64,000 nucleotides of DNA from Dendrophyllia cribrosa (lineage: Eukaryota; Cnidaria; Anthozoa; Scleractinia; Dendrophylliidae), in contig JAJLRJ010000014.1 of assembly GCA_024195265.1 (NCBI GenBank), positions 16,806,459 to 16,870,458 on the forward strand, given 5' to 3'. How positions within the stretch are numbered: the first letter of the stretch is position 1; each line of letters starts with the position of its first letter. The position numbers and the translations under genes are program-made. Under the pieces are notes generated by a model. The model did not search any database and was not told the DNA's origin. It worked only from the letters and a program-made list of their open reading frames with translations. Below are positions 34,101 through 40,290 of this stretch, piece after piece.

Positions 34101-34828
34101 GAACGCTGCGATACCAAAGACAGCCATCGGCAGATGGCCTCCTGACCTGAACTCACTTGGTTACGTCGAAACACTGTGAAAATCTCTCAGTTCAAAATCC
34201 CGTGTCATTAATAAAATATTTAGTAGTTTTGAAAGCTCCATTAGGGTTTTTTCGGTTCATGTTGTGAGTAAACAGGCCCCATCCCGACCACAACTGCGCT
34301 GATGAAACACGCGAGCTCGTGAACCACGAAGGGTTCACTCGATAACAGAAATTTAAATGTCAGACAAATGGTGCTTTCATTATGTCATTACATAAAAACG
34401 AAGCTGTATGGTAGCTGGGCTTTGTGATCTCATTCTAGCCAAAATGGCCTGTTTATTGTGCGTGAAAGCAACGCAGGAATAACATAAACTCTTGCGTTTT
34501 CATACATAACACAACATGTCAAAAATACCACCTTAGCGCACAGCGGGAAAAGAAAAATGGGTCAGTGAGACATGTTGTCCCGTGTCAGCGAAGATAAAAA
34601 ACATTTTCAACGTTCAATGGCAATCTGTCACTTGCTTATTAATAAAACTGAGAAAAAGAGTTTTCTGTGTAAACTACGTTTGGCCGGAAACATCAAAACG
34701 ACACAGCTAGGTATCTGGCAAACCACTAAATAATGTCAGTAATGATTTCACAGTACACTCACCTGGAGGCGGTTAAGAAGGCAAAGAATCTGAAGCATCA
34801 CTAGAACTGTTCTTGTCTTGTCCTCCAT
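5540..34828 (-). CDS. smoc-like: SMOC-like secreted matricellular protein, duplicated TY-EC cassette (10 exons, 526 aa)
   Basis: Exons (minus): 34828-34763, 11543-11381, 10549-10277, 9574-9506, 9377-9264, 8809-8582, 8206-7985, 7368-7333, 6475-6371, 5844-5540. Joined they give 1581 bases with no internal stop. Domains: signal peptide 1-22; Kazal 28-75 (six Cys, PVCGSDGRTY); thyroglobulin type-1 at 96-162 (CWC at 140-142); EC domain 192-301 with EF loops 248-259 and 285-296; second thyroglobulin domain 309-375 (CWC 352-354); second EC domain 392-517 with EF loops 462-473 and 501-512. All four EF loops keep Asp at 1, acidic or Asn at 3 and 5, and Glu at 12. Vertebrate SMOCs are Kazal-TY-SMOC-TY-EC; here an EC domain replaces the SMOC segment. 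Expected role: extracellular calcium-binding modulator of growth-factor signalling and matrix (family knowledge). Orthology is not proven; the link to exon 1 across 23 kb is the weakest join. Confidence 0.85.
6371..6475 (-). CDS. smoc-like: SMOC-like exon 9: N-terminal helix of EC domain 2
   Basis: Acceptor TTCACTTAG|AA, donor CTACAG|GTACAG, phase 1 to 1. Residues 391-425: E-C-A-K-D-L-W then a Lys/Phe amphipathic helix and an acidic Ser/Asn-rich tail. It is the counterpart of exon 5 (105 versus 114 bases). No ORF caller would list it because it has no ATG-to-stop frame of useful size. Confidence 0.85.
6746..6942 (-). mobile_element. MITE family G, truncated older copy
   Basis: Diverged reverse-orientation G sequence (GGTTTTCAATCGAGTGTC, then CTGACCAATAATCACAACAG, GGCGCCAATCGCAGG) that breaks off where the intact G copy at 6943 begins. 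The younger copy appears to have inserted into it. Both lie in intron 8 of the SMOC-like gene. Confidence 0.55.
6943..7231 (+). mobile_element. MITE family G, intact copy in intron 8
   Basis: Inverted ends TAGAGCAGTTTTCAATTGA and TCAATTGAAAACTGCTCTA, about 289 bases. The interior has repeated CCAAT/ATTGG words (GTGATTGGC, GACCAATCAG, TGATTGGTTCATTGGATTG, GTGATTGGTCAG) and a GC-rich GCGCGCTTGGCGC-like centre. Other copies are at 28333, 52090, 61822 and 62350. Confidence 0.75.
7333..7368 (-). CDS. smoc-like: SMOC-like exon 8: 12-residue linker micro-exon
   Basis: Only 36 bases: acceptor TTTATTTCAG|TAG, donor AAGG|GTAAGT, phase 1 to 1, encoding I-A-Q-D-N-S-T-S-I-V-K-K. Included because both splice signals are strong, its phase fits both neighbours, and it occupies the place of exon 4. 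Skipping it would also keep the frame, so alternative splicing is possible. Confidence 0.65.
7985..8206 (-). CDS. smoc-like: SMOC-like exon 7: thyroglobulin type-1 domain 2
   Basis: Acceptor CATCAACAG|AA, donor AATATA|GTAAGT, phase 1 to 1. Residues 305-378. Cysteines 309, 334, 345, 352, 354 and 375 keep the 11-7-2 spacing of domain 1. Signature YCWCVDVDTGRPI. Opens the second cassette. Confidence 0.92.
8413..8437. repeat. C25 tract in intron 6 of the SMOC-like gene
   Basis: Twenty-five C on the plus strand, hence G25 on the sense strand of the gene, inside a 375-base intron between exons 6 and 7, within a wider C-rich block 8394-8453. No transposon ends could be assigned. Confidence 0.9.
8582..8809 (-). 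CDS. smoc-like: SMOC-like exon 6: EF-hand pair of EC domain 1
   Basis: Acceptor T-run TTTTAG|GTC, donor AAAG|GTGAAG, phase 1 to 1. Residues 229-304. The WKFTHLD motif leads into EF loop 248-259 (DTNADYVLDVRE); the second loop is 285-296 (DKDRDHRLSLNE). Cys276, Cys284 and Cys300 have the same spacing (8 and 16) as Cys492, Cys500 and Cys516 in exon 10. Confidence 0.92.
9264..9377 (-). CDS. smoc-like: SMOC-like exon 5: N-terminal helix of EC domain 1
   Basis: Acceptor TTGTTTCAG|GC, donor CAAG|GTGAGT, phase 1 to 1. Residues 191-228 start G-C-S-Q-E-V and form an amphipathic helix, as at the start of SPARC/SMOC EC domains. Cys192 corresponds to Cys392 in exon 9. Confidence 0.88.
9506..9574 (-). 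CDS. smoc-like: SMOC-like exon 4: linker with CxxC
   Basis: Acceptor TTTTGCAG|CAAA, donor CAAAG|GTAAAA, phase 1 to 1. Encodes residues 168-190, a Lys/Pro/Thr-rich linker ending CTNCK (Cys186, Cys189). Too short to stand as an ORF on its own. The counterpart in the second cassette (exon 8) is shorter and lacks the cysteines. Confidence 0.8.
9660..9828. mobile_element. MITE V in intron 3 with perfect 15-bp inverted ends
   Basis: Left CAGGGCCATAGCCAG and right CTGGCTATGGCCCTG are exact inverted repeats. AGGAC directly outside both ends (9655-9659, 9829-9833) is a likely 5-bp target duplication. 169 bases, no coding capacity. Confidence 0.75.
9893..10205 (+). mobile_element. tRNA-derived SINE in intron 3
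   Basis: A tRNA-like head (TGGTTAGCTCAGTTAG as A box, GGGTTCTAATCCC as B box) is followed by an unrelated body and a tail containing GGGATGTAAAAGAACCCACA. The head would not fold to a full acceptor stem, so it is a SINE rather than a tRNA gene. It ends about 70 bases before exon 3. The right boundary is approximate. Confidence 0.7.
10277..10549 (-). CDS. smoc-like: SMOC-like exon 3: thyroglobulin type-1 domain 1
   Basis: Acceptor TACATACAG|GTGC, donor CACACA|GTAAGT, phase 1 to 1. Residues 77-167. Cysteines at 96, 122, 133, 140, 142 and 162; the family signature reads YCWCVDSTGKEI. Starts the first cassette. The longer open frame past the donor towards 10107 runs into intron and is not coding. 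Confidence 0.92.
10636..10777 (+). repeat. Family B unit (left part, interrupted by element C)
   Basis: Copies of the ~103-bp unit with GTGTGACCATTCAAATGAAA and TGTGGTGCTGTTTATTATGC. The array is broken by the C element at 10778 and resumes at 11162. Lies in intron 2 of the SMOC-like gene. Confidence 0.7.
10778..11153. mobile_element. Poly-C/CCCGGG element C, copy 1, with 8-bp target duplication
   Basis: Starts CCCGGGGGGGGGGACTCCCA and ends in C36, GCCCCCCC and CGGG. The inner ends ACTCCCATATAAAAATGA and TCATTTTTATATGGGAG are inverted repeats, the right one duplicated. GTTCAAGG flanks both sides (10770-10777, 11154-11161). 376 bases, inserted within a family B array. An 8-bp duplication suggests a hAT-type transposase (inference). 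Confidence 0.75.
11162..11350 (+). repeat. Family B units (right part)
   Basis: Two degraded units (GTTGATTGGCCATTCAAAT, GTTGACTGACCATTCATAT) continuing the array left of element C. They run almost up to exon 2 of the SMOC-like gene at 11381. Confidence 0.6.
11381..11543 (-). CDS. smoc-like: SMOC-like exon 2: Kazal/follistatin-like domain
   Basis: Acceptor TTTCCAG|GGT, donor GAG|GTAGGA; phase 0 in, phase 1 out. It encodes residues 23-76 with cysteines at 28, 32, 43, 54, 61 and 75 and the Kazal signature PVCGSDGRTYSSRC. This single exon carries the whole domain, and it is the only domain of the protein that is not duplicated. Confidence 0.9.
12424..12820. mobile_element. Possible TTAA-flanked MITE S in intron 1
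   Basis: Begins TTAAAGGGCCACTGTCC and ends GGAAAGTGTCCTTTAA, imperfect inverted ends meeting TTAA. Interior is AT-rich without a coding frame. Family assignment is tentative. Confidence 0.45.
13485..13490 (-). terminator. Candidate polyadenylation signal of the bZIP gene
   Basis: AATAAA on the gene strand, about 510 bases beyond the bZIP stop codon. It is the first clear canonical signal found downstream, and would imply a 3' UTR of about 0.5 kb. Confidence 0.35.
14003..14734 (-). CDS. PAR-like bZIP transcription factor, intronless, nested in SMOC-like intron 1
   Basis: Single 243-residue ORF. The C-terminal part is a bZIP domain: YW at 163-164, basic region with NNASAKRSRDARR at 170-182, then a zipper with Leu195, Val202, Leu209, Leu216, Leu223 at exact seven-residue steps. 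The YW...RR...KRSRDARR pattern is the signature of PAR/NFIL3-type factors (HLF, TEF, DBP, E4BP4), which bind TTAYGTAA-type sites and often act in circadian programmes; that role here is inference. The N-terminal 150 residues are Ser-rich and of low complexity, with an Arg-rich segment at 7-17. The start ATG has G at -3 and +4. The gene shares the strand of its host intron and has no intron of its own, which could mean an ancient single-exon gene or a retrocopy; no A-tract or target duplication was seen. Confidence 0.88.
   Translation of the reverse strand: MEEEGLRGQRRARKRSRSVSSDDSTSSERSREKKTTTNGLLKLTEDPGVCGRRISYFGENSINNILKVVSLQSFSNPRLSLLNEGERSDVPDQKIVKTTESDSQSDSSDELTRKERSSSSSEDTVASTVHSHIIFASKARGKRGDLTNGNMMSEIVNGKDQRYWEKRQRNNASAKRSRDARRVRELETQIRAEYLEDENYRVKVENEVLREENARLLKTIERLKKNANSIVKDESSPVNGKCE
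14872..14889. promoter_or_regulatory. Perfect 18-bp palindrome upstream of the bZIP start
   Basis: TGACATA CGAT TATGTCA, an exact inverted repeat 138 bases upstream of the ATG. ATTATGTCAT, overlapping it at 14881-14890, differs by one base from the PAR/E4BP4 consensus RTTAYGTAAY. A dimeric bZIP site, and so autoregulation, is plausible but unproven. Confidence 0.4.
14891..16140. other. Upstream flank of the bZIP gene, no other feature
   Basis: Intron 1 sequence with no repeat boundary or exon that I can support. The short ORFs here have no recognisable domain. Confidence 0.4.
16156..16230. repeat. Paired G tracts, probable transposon remnant
   Basis: G10 near 16159 and G13 near 16198 separated by about 30 bases, followed by GATCTCACCTAGATCCGCCAC. 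This resembles the ends of the G/C-tract elements elsewhere, but no complete element is seen. Confidence 0.5.
17055..17076. repeat. G22 homopolymer tract
   Basis: Twenty-two G after GGGAGAGGGGA within intron 1. No flanking duplication identified. Confidence 0.85.
17251..17499. mobile_element. MITE N with TTCGGGCCCGAAA inner ends
   Basis: GACGTGCGTTTCTAAAAACTC at the left faces GAGAAACACACGCC at the right. Inside, CATTTCGGGCCCGAAAG and CTTTTCGGGCCCGAAAAG form a second inverted pair. About 250 bases, non-coding. Confidence 0.6.
17762..17888 (+). repeat. Minisatellite, ~17-bp unit GGGGAATCTCTAAAAT
   Basis: About seven tandem units of GGGGAATCTCTAAAAT with small variants, in intron 1. Confidence 0.85.
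18245..18300 (-). repeat. Fragment of repeat I
   Basis: GAGTCGATAAGTAAATTTGTCACC followed by AAAGCTGACGTTT is the reverse complement of part of repeat I at 62390-62525. Truncated at both ends. Confidence 0.5.
18833..19037 (+). mobile_element. Family B element, single-unit copy
   Basis: One B unit (TAACTTTTGAGTCTG, GTGTGACCATTCAAATGAAA) with its flanking MITE arms, ending near GCGTTAATT. The TTAA ends are mutated. Confidence 0.6.
19107..19144 (+). repeat. (AAT)n microsatellite next to a family G end
   Basis: About 12 AAT units. The following 19165-19243 (TCTGATTGGTTCATTGAATTG, GTGATTGGTC) is the right end of a G element. Confidence 0.8.
19370..20670. repeat. Diverged local tandem duplication (~830-bp period)
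   Basis: 19385-19860 and 20215-20670 share ordered blocks: AATCCGTCCTAATTT, TTAATACTTCCTTATT, CACATTTAA near a poly-purine stretch, TCATGCAATG, TTTTCCTATGGTGA and ATCTCAA. Non-coding, in intron 1. Confidence 0.6.
21639..21862. mobile_element. MITE R, copy 1
   Basis: Inverted ends GGCTGGCTAAACTAGAAAACAT and ATGTTTCCTAATTTAGCCAG. A second copy is at 50413. Both give similar meaningless ORFs with FSH-like repeats, so those ORFs are shadows of the repeat. Confidence 0.65.
21866..22089 (-). mobile_element. MITE family A, copy 3
   Basis: TTAA at both ends (21866-21869, 22086-22089), reverse orientation. An internal direct duplication of TATTTTTCATAGAAGTGGTGG makes it longer than the other copies. 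Confidence 0.65.
22690..22876. mobile_element. Element C, copy 2 (5'-incomplete)
   Basis: Matches C copy 1 from TTGGTACCTCTTAGG through CCGACGA and CTTTTATATGGGAGTG to a C-rich end with C13 at 22840-22852. The left end and target duplication are not visible. Confidence 0.55.
23111..23330 (+). mobile_element. MITE family A, copy 4
   Basis: TTAACCCTTTGAGCCC at the left, GGGGATTAAAGG at the right. The interior follows the family consensus. Confidence 0.65.
23599..23815 (-). mobile_element. Family B element, complete single-unit MITE
   Basis: TTAACCCTTTAAGTTCC...GAAAGGGTTAA with TTAA at both ends (23599-23602, 23812-23815) and one internal ~88-bp unit. This copy shows that the arrays elsewhere are expansions inside a TTAA-type MITE. 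Confidence 0.7.
24420..25324 (-). mobile_element. 5'-truncated non-LTR retrotransposon (Jockey/L2-like)
   Basis: Carries the C-terminal part of a reverse-transcriptase ORF and then a 3' UTR containing AATAAAGCTATGATGATG, ending in a short (ATG)n tail. The break point in element D, compared with copy 2 at 54989, shows a CCTT duplication (24416-24419, 25325-25328). Truncated at the 5' end, as is usual for such elements. Confidence 0.75.
24600..25316 (-). pseudogene. Reverse transcriptase C-terminal fragment with in-frame stop
   Basis: Starting within the RT domain (ANKRTLNIKKTKYLIIAS, then HRYLGVEIDETLSW) and running through the thumb/C-terminal region (LILPYLDYCSEVWG, later FNYRGTVLWNGL) to a stop at 24602-24600. 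A TAA at 24953-24951 interrupts it after RLQKL; the frame continues unchanged beyond (NRAARIIT), so a single nonsense mutation is enough to explain the break. Not functional. Confidence 0.8.
26147..26612 (+). mobile_element. Family B element with four tandem 88-bp units
   Basis: Unit starts (CTAACTTTTGAGTCTG) are near 26196, 26283, 26371 and 26459. Each has GTGTGACCATTCAAATGAAACCTCTTCAGCAG-type sequence. Ends in TTAACGGGTTAA at the right and CTAACCC at the left. Confidence 0.75.
26880..27440 (+). repeat. Family B array, ~103-bp units (about five)
   Basis: A second unit subtype with GAAAGCTATTGAGCAGTACT and TGTTTATTATGCTGTACAAGG. One unit near 27030 has lost the CCATTCAAATG core. Ends in the MITE arm AAAATGAAATTTGATATTTT. 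Confidence 0.7.
28333..28730 (+). mobile_element. MITE family G, copy interrupted by element H
   Basis: Left end TAGAGCAGTTTTCAATTGAG and the usual CCAAT-rich body. The right end is cut by the foldback element H, after which TGCTCTAT completes the G terminus. Confidence 0.65.
28602..28721. mobile_element. Foldback MITE H, 120 bp, inserted in G
   Basis: GGGCCGAGTTGTTCGAAGGA at the left and TCCTTCGAACAACTCGGCCC at the right, with inner ATTAGCGCTAATCC pairs: about 45-base near-perfect arms. AGCTCT/TGCTCT flanking the ends is a possible slightly mutated target duplication. Confidence 0.75.
28736..29095 (+). repeat. (ACTAT)n pentanucleotide array, ~360 bp
   Basis: About 72 units of ACTAT, with an internal block of four ACTGT variant units near 28990-29012. 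The 149-residue ILYYT ORF here is an artefact of the repeat. Confidence 0.95.
30061..30270 (-). mobile_element. Family B element, single-unit copy
   Basis: CCCGTTAACTACCAAGAGTG at the left, one reverse-orientation unit (GAATGGTCACACC), end near CTGCGAGTGAAAATGG. Intron 1 of the SMOC-like gene. Confidence 0.6.
30500..34762. other. Distal intron 1, few features
   Basis: AT-rich, with a degraded B unit at 32868-33000 and scattered ORFs without domains (for example 32088-32466 plus strand in two overlapping frames). No exon joining exon 1 to exon 2 was found. Confidence 0.4.
34763..34828 (-). CDS. smoc-like: SMOC-like exon 1: start codon and signal peptide
   Basis: ATG at 34828-34826 opens 22 codons, MEDKTRTVLVMLQILCLL then NRLQ: a short charged start and a hydrophobic core typical of a secretory signal. 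The donor CAG|GTGAGT is strong and in phase 0, matching exon 2, which starts in phase 0. The preceding bases would be 5' UTR. Assigned to this gene because it is the nearest upstream same-strand signal exon with the right phase. Confidence 0.65.
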
Positions 34829-35769
34829 CGCTGAAGCTTGCTGTCTTCTGAACTGAACTTCTACGCCTTGTACACAACACCTTTAGCGTGCGTCGATCCA
34901 ACTGCTAGCACTGTTTCCAGGAGACTGACTAACAAGCTGATCTGTGCGCCGACTAAATCTTTGCAGCAGATATTGTGTTACAGCCAACACTATAGAAAGA
35001 CAAGTTCAGTAATCGTTTTTAAACAAAAATATCACGGACCATTACGAGTAATTGAGACTGTTTGTTTAACAATATTCGTTGACATCCAGCTTTTGCTAGC
35101 AGGCGACATGGCATTTAGTAGGTGGAAATCCGCTTTTTTTTAATCGGCCAGTCGCGACTGCCCGATCCGAGCATGCTAGATTCCGATTAACTAGCGCAAT
35201 ATTGCACGATATACTATGCAAAGGCAAGGCGAACTAGTGTTTGGGATCTTTTATCGCCAGGCACATTCCTCTATCTCTTATCTTAACGAGTTGTGTAATT
35301 GTTTACAGAACCGTGAAAAGTAGGGCCTTGCTGCAAAGATAACACGCAAAAGCTTTAATGCATAGCCAAAGATGAAAATTGAAAACTAAATTCCCAAATT
35401 TCATTTTCCAACGTTGGAAAATAAACGGCACAGCAGGACGTGTTGGTTAATTGCTTTTCTCAAAATACGGTAGTCCGCACACTTTAGGATTTCCCCCACA
35501 CGTTCAAGCTTTATTAAAAAATTTTGATTAGAATATAATGACCCTGGGAGAGAATGGCGTAAGGTCTTAAGTTATTGCTATGAACTTGTAATCAAGTTTG
35601 GGTGTGGAATGAAAATACAGATTTTAAACTTCCATGGTCAGTGGGGTCTGCGCGCGCGCGTTTAAAGTGAGTGACACCGACGCTCGGCTGGAAGACAATC
35701 TCGTTTGTCAATCACGAGTCGGAATATCAGATATCAGGAATAAAGATGAAATTTTCACATTTCTCTTGA

Positions 35770-35972
35770 TCCTTAAGCCCCTAAATACTAATATCAAAAT
35801 ACAATGTCTCATTTCTTGTCCCCATACATTTATTAAAAAGATGTTAAAATACCAAGAGAATTCATCTTGGGTGATCATACACTTAAATTCTCACTATCTC
35901 TCTGATGGCTTTAAGCATTGTTATTAGAAGGAGAAATTTGATGTTGATCACTACTAGGGCTTACAGGGTTAA
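35770..35972 (-). mobile_element. MITE family A, copy 5
   Basis: Reverse orientation: CCTTAAGCCCCTAAATACTA...TAGGGCTTACAGGGTTAA, with TTAA at 35969-35972. Just upstream of the SMOC-like first exon, about 0.9 kb from the ATG. Confidence 0.65.
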
Positions 35973-37355
35973 AGTTGAGACTAGCCTCTGTCCGCAACAT
36001 CTATCATAACATGAACGAAGTTAATGCTCATCAAAACTGAAAAAAAAAATATACACTGAATTGCCTTGATTTTGTAACAGTTTCTCCCAAGTAGCACTAT
36101 AACAAACATATGGATACCGGTCAGGTGAATTTGTATGTTTATATTGGAGCTTGAAGGGATTGTAAAAAAAGCATTTGGAGCCCGATTTCTATTGAGAGAT
36201 GGGGACGCCAGAAGATCTCAGGAAACGCTTATGCTGGTAATAGCATAGTATGCATGGAAATTGACCAATAAAATTTGAGTTTTCTGGTTTAAAAAAAAAT
36301 CAGGTCAAGTGCGGCACGAGCCAAAAAAGTAGCAAATATCGTCTCCAAGGGTTTCATCTAAAGTAGACGTATGAAGAAGGAAATCGCTGTATTATTAAAA
36401 CCTTTTCTTTCGAGCTCTTTCTTCCATAATGGGGATCAGACGGGACCAAAATAGCAACAGCAAGCCGGTTTATATTTTATAACGCTAAGAATGGTTAATC
36501 ACTTGTTCTTTTTGTAATAAAAACGTGCTTAGAAAACCAAATTCTCGTCACAATGTCTGGCCATTCTGGGCAGTTTTAGTAGACAGGTTAGCCGAATAGC
36601 GTTATAGCTATCCAATAGCCCACACAACTGGATTTTTTATTGTCGGCTTAAACTTTATCTCTTCTATGCTTAAGATAAACATGGTGAGGATTATCATGGC
36701 GGAGCTGAGTCGGCGGAGCCCAGAGGCCAACCTAAGAATTCCTAGACAAACTCAAAAATTCATAACCTGACTAGGAATAATATAAATATGGTTCGAACTG
36801 AGAAAGATCTAGAACTACCTACCACACACCCAGCATCTACAGACTCGATTGTCATAGAAGCTAGCGCGTCATAAAATCACGCAATTAACCTAAAGAAAAG
36901 CGAAAATTGGTTTGGCTTCGGCACCTTTTATCTGCTTCTTTATCTACATCCTACTCTTAGGTTTAAACTCGTTAGATTTAATTTACAACATTTAACTTAA
37001 AAAGCGAGAACAAATTGCCGAGTTCCTCATGTCAGCGTTCTCTTTGATGGTTTTAGAATAAGTCATTTTAGAAGCATGTGCTACTTCTTAACCGGAGGGC
37101 TTTTGTAAAAGCTCTTATCACGTCACAGGAGCACTCTTAAAATCTATTGTTAGATTAATTTTCATTAGAGTGATCGAACAAGAGCTAGAGTGCAGAAATT
37201 CGCTAATCTACAAATCAAATGGCAAACCATCAAAATGAACATGGTCAAGCTTCAATTCCGGAAATTTATGAATAATGACGCGAGATTTATCGCTGATTAG
37301 GGAATTGATTTTTTTCAGGACCCTAAATGCTGACCGGAAAGACTATTCACAAGTA
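35973..37355. other. Upstream region, nothing recognised
   Basis: No exon, repeat boundary or clear promoter element that I can support. Confidence 0.35.
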
Positions 37356-37361
37356 CTTTAC

Positions 37362-37405
37362 GCCTCGCCTCGCCTCGCCTCGCCTCGCCACGCCACGCCA
37401 CGCCA
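37362..37405 (+). repeat. (CGCCT/CGCCA)n pentanucleotide repeat
   Basis: About nine units: CGCCT first, changing to CGCCA. Confidence 0.9.
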
Positions 37406-38183
37406 GTTCGAATAACTAAACAATATTCAGTATTTCAGCGAACAATGGAAAGATCAGTCTAAGACTAATCAATAGACTGAGCCTTAAATCAGTTAAATGA
37501 GTAATAAAACTGTTTAAAAACGTATTTATTGGCTTAGACTGACCATTGACACTTTACTCCTGTCTCAGTTCCTGCTCTATTGGTGACATTTGTACCGGGT
37601 TGTACCGTTTGATTTTAACACTCTTGGAATTTTTTTCGCTAAAAAAGCGTAAATGAGTACTTGAATTTATATAAAGCGGAAAGTGTAAAAGCCAGTGGGT
37701 TAACAACCGTTTTTGGATGCTAGAAGTTAGTGTTCATTTACAAAACGGACGCAAAGGGATTATTTTTCGGCCTCCGAAACATTTGAGACGAGGGGCAGGG
37801 TTTTTTTAGTTTTTCGCTGCGTGCGTAACTCGCGCTTCGCGTCCGCCATATGCGCTTCTCAAATTTGCCGATAACCACTTGTTTTGTTCGTAGGAAAAGA
37901 AACATAGAATGCACGATCACTGCAACAAACCGTTGAGAATGGCCGGATTTGGGTTTCCAGACCTAGATCAGTATTAATACTTGAAGTGAAACCGAAAAGA
38001 AACGGCAAACTGATCCTTACTGCAGAAAAACAGAAGCAGAAGCAAATAAAATAAAAGTGGAATATAAAAATAAATGGTGCCCAATATTTCGCTTTGTTTT
38101 GTCCGTAGGCTTTAGCTCCCGGGTAGAGTAGCCCAGCACCTCGTGTGCATCGGCTTATTTCATTCCACCGGGTAGGGGGGAGC

Positions 38184-38209
38184 GGGGGGGGGGGGGGGGG
38201 GGGGGGGGG
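38184..38209. repeat. G26 tract next to a dispersed repeat
   Basis: Preceded by CCGGGTAGGGGGGAGC and followed by TCGAACCTCCATAATACGG, a layout similar to other CCCGGG/G-tract ends. The right-hand sequence (to about 38370) resembles a dispersed element, also hinted at near 49130-49260 (GTCCGC...TAATAGAGG). Confidence 0.5.
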
Positions 38210-38800
38210 TCGAACCTCCATAATACGGGCACCAAAGGGGCAGACCCACGGGTCCGCATTATAGAGGTAGGGGTTGTATTAACTTTGGCATCTTCAGGTT
38301 CAAAATAGAGAGGTTTGTATGGAGGTGTCCGAAAGGAGAGCTTCGACTCGACTGTACAAGTGATGGATGGTTGTTTGAAAAATGTGGAAAGGTTTGTGTA
38401 ATGTATCAAGTTGTTATTTTATAAGCTGTCAGGTATTATTTTTATGCATCGGTATGTAGTGGAAACTTTTCTGTGACGGTATGTTGATTACGCAATCATT
38501 TCTATTTTGCGTCGGTATGTAGATTACGTAAATATAAAGTTATGATTTTTCGACAGCAAGTTCCGGTTTCTCCTTTTTGATCTCGCATCACTTTCACAAA
38601 GATTTGTTTTGTTTTTAAATTGTATTATATTATCTAGTATAACTGGATGTAAAACGTTTGTCTGATCATTAACCGAGATGCCCCCGTTCGAAATAGGACT
38701 GTTTTCTTAATAAACGAGATGTCCCCTCTAGACATTTCATTTAGTTTTTGTTGTCGTTTCATTGTTGACTGATTAGGGACGGACCACTATTTTTTTGACA

Positions 38801-38815
38801 GGGGGGGGGGGGGGG
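38801..38815. repeat. G15 homopolymer tract
   Basis: Fifteen G just left of element K; no boundary assigned. Confidence 0.85.
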
Positions 38816-38839
38816 TTGGAAAATTTTGAAATAAATTGT

Positions 38840-39116
38840 TTGCAGAGGCTATAAACACTGAAATAAATTGAGAAGTTAAAGCATGTAACCGTGGACGACA
38901 ATCCTGCTGGTATACGCTGGATCAAACTAGTGATCTGATCAGTTTAGCAAGTGAAAATAGTATAGAAGCAAAGACCGATACAACGTAGATACAAATTTAA
39001 GAGGTGTACTATATTTCGCTGGCCAAACCAGCCTTCTTCAGGTACCTGAAGAAGGCTGGTTTGGCCAGCCGAAATATAGTACACCTTTTAAATTTGTATC
39101 TACGTCAGTATCGGTC
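38840..39116. mobile_element. Element K with hammerhead-like palindrome, 15-bp flanking repeats
   Basis: TTTGAAATAAATTGT occurs at 38825-38839 and 39117-39131, a likely target duplication. The right half of the unit (38968-39120) is a nearly perfect palindrome centred at 39043/39044. Each arm holds CTGAAGA, a GC stem and GAAA. Long variable duplications suit a Penelope-like or other retroelement derivative (inference). Confidence 0.55.
39046..39081 (+). ncRNA. Hammerhead-ribozyme-like core in element K
   Basis: CTGAAGA (39046-39052), one extra A, stem GGCTGG/CCAGCC with loop TTTGG, GAAA (39071-39074), then TATA and GTAC. AUAU after GAA is self-complementary and could be stem III of a dimer. 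GTAC after the predicted cleavage point pairs with GTAC before CTGA (stem I). The mirrored arm carries the same core on the minus strand. Cleavage is not shown. Confidence 0.4.
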
Positions 39117-39240
39117 TTTGAAATAAATTGTATGCAAGCAAAAAATAAAGAAAAAAATTGTTTGCTGGAAACATGTCTCTGAACATTTACCGGCCATTAT
39201 GCCTGTAGAGGTGATGGCGGTGATCAATGGGAGAGGAAAC

Positions 39241-39314
39241 CCCCGGGGGGAGAGTCCATTATGACGACGAGTATCCCCGTACCTTTCATATGGAGTTCCC
39301 CCACCCCCTGGGGG
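39241..39314. mobile_element. 74-bp D-like element with 8-bp target duplication
   Basis: CCCCGGGGGGAGAGTCC...GGAGTTCCCCCACCCCCTGGGG, flanked by GAGGAAAC on both sides (39233-39240, 39315-39322). The interior GAGTATCCCCGTACCTTTCAT matches the ends of element D, so this is probably a deletion derivative. Confidence 0.65.
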
Positions 39315-40139
39315 GAGGAAACACAGAGGAAAAAACGCGGAAGATAGAGACGAGGAAGGCAGATTTACCTTTTGGCAGAAAACAGGAGTCAAATGCAGAT
39401 AAGAATACAGAATGCAGGAAGTCCCTTCCCCCGTCCCCTCCCCCCTCCCAGACTTCCTCCCCTCCCCAAGATTAGCAGGAAACATAGGCAGGCCGATCTA
39501 ACCAAATTTATAAGGCGGAACTCAACCTGAACGCCATTTTCCTACCACTTATCATGGCCAGTTACTGGAAATATCTCGTTCACGTTTCAAGCAATCCAAA
39601 ACCTCTATGCTCATCTCATGAATCTATGTTATGGGATGTTTTGTAAATTTTTGGGTGATTTGGGGGAAATTGTAAAATTTAGAGAAATAAGAAATATTGA
39701 AGATTTAGTGGTTTTAAAATTAGAATTTGTAGTTAATAATTAATATACGGACATCAAGTTAGTCCACTAGCAACCTGGGGTGCTCTTGTGTTGGTATCAA
39801 CTGTCTGTTGACGTTTCAAAAATCATTGTCTTTCTTCTATCCCTTCTTTAAACCTTTTCAAATTTCATTTCAATTTACGTTGAGTCCCGCCTTAAAGAAA
39901 ATGTGTGCTCAGGGCCGAAAGATGAGGTCATCAGTTTTCACGGGTCTTGATAAAATATGGCATGCAATTATTATTACAAATAACATTACAAGTCTTTAAG
40001 ATTGCCTCTTAAGATTAAACATTAAGATGAAATTAGATTTAAGCCCCCATTTTACAAACTCTTTTACATGTCTTTGCCATCAGGGAGAAAACAAACATTT
40101 CCGACCAAAGTTAGTCCCCTTAGGGAGGTGGTATACATC

Positions 40140-40290
40140 GTATTTTTCAGGTAATGCGGTTCTACTGACCTTTGAAGCGTCTGTAGATAAAATCCTTCAA
40201 TGCGACCATTCAAAGTTCAACTACAGAACACGCCGGCTTTCGTGTGGCACTGTGCGTTATTCAATTTTCCCAAGTGAATTTTGTAATTAG
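40140..40290 (+). repeat. Degraded family B unit
   Basis: TGCGACCATTCAAAG in the middle, unit edges mutated. Confidence 0.4.

Noticed and set aside
37859..38409. Overlapping minus-strand ORFs of 84 and 120 residues
   Set aside because: Both cross the G26 tract and dispersed repeats; composition is repeat-driven.
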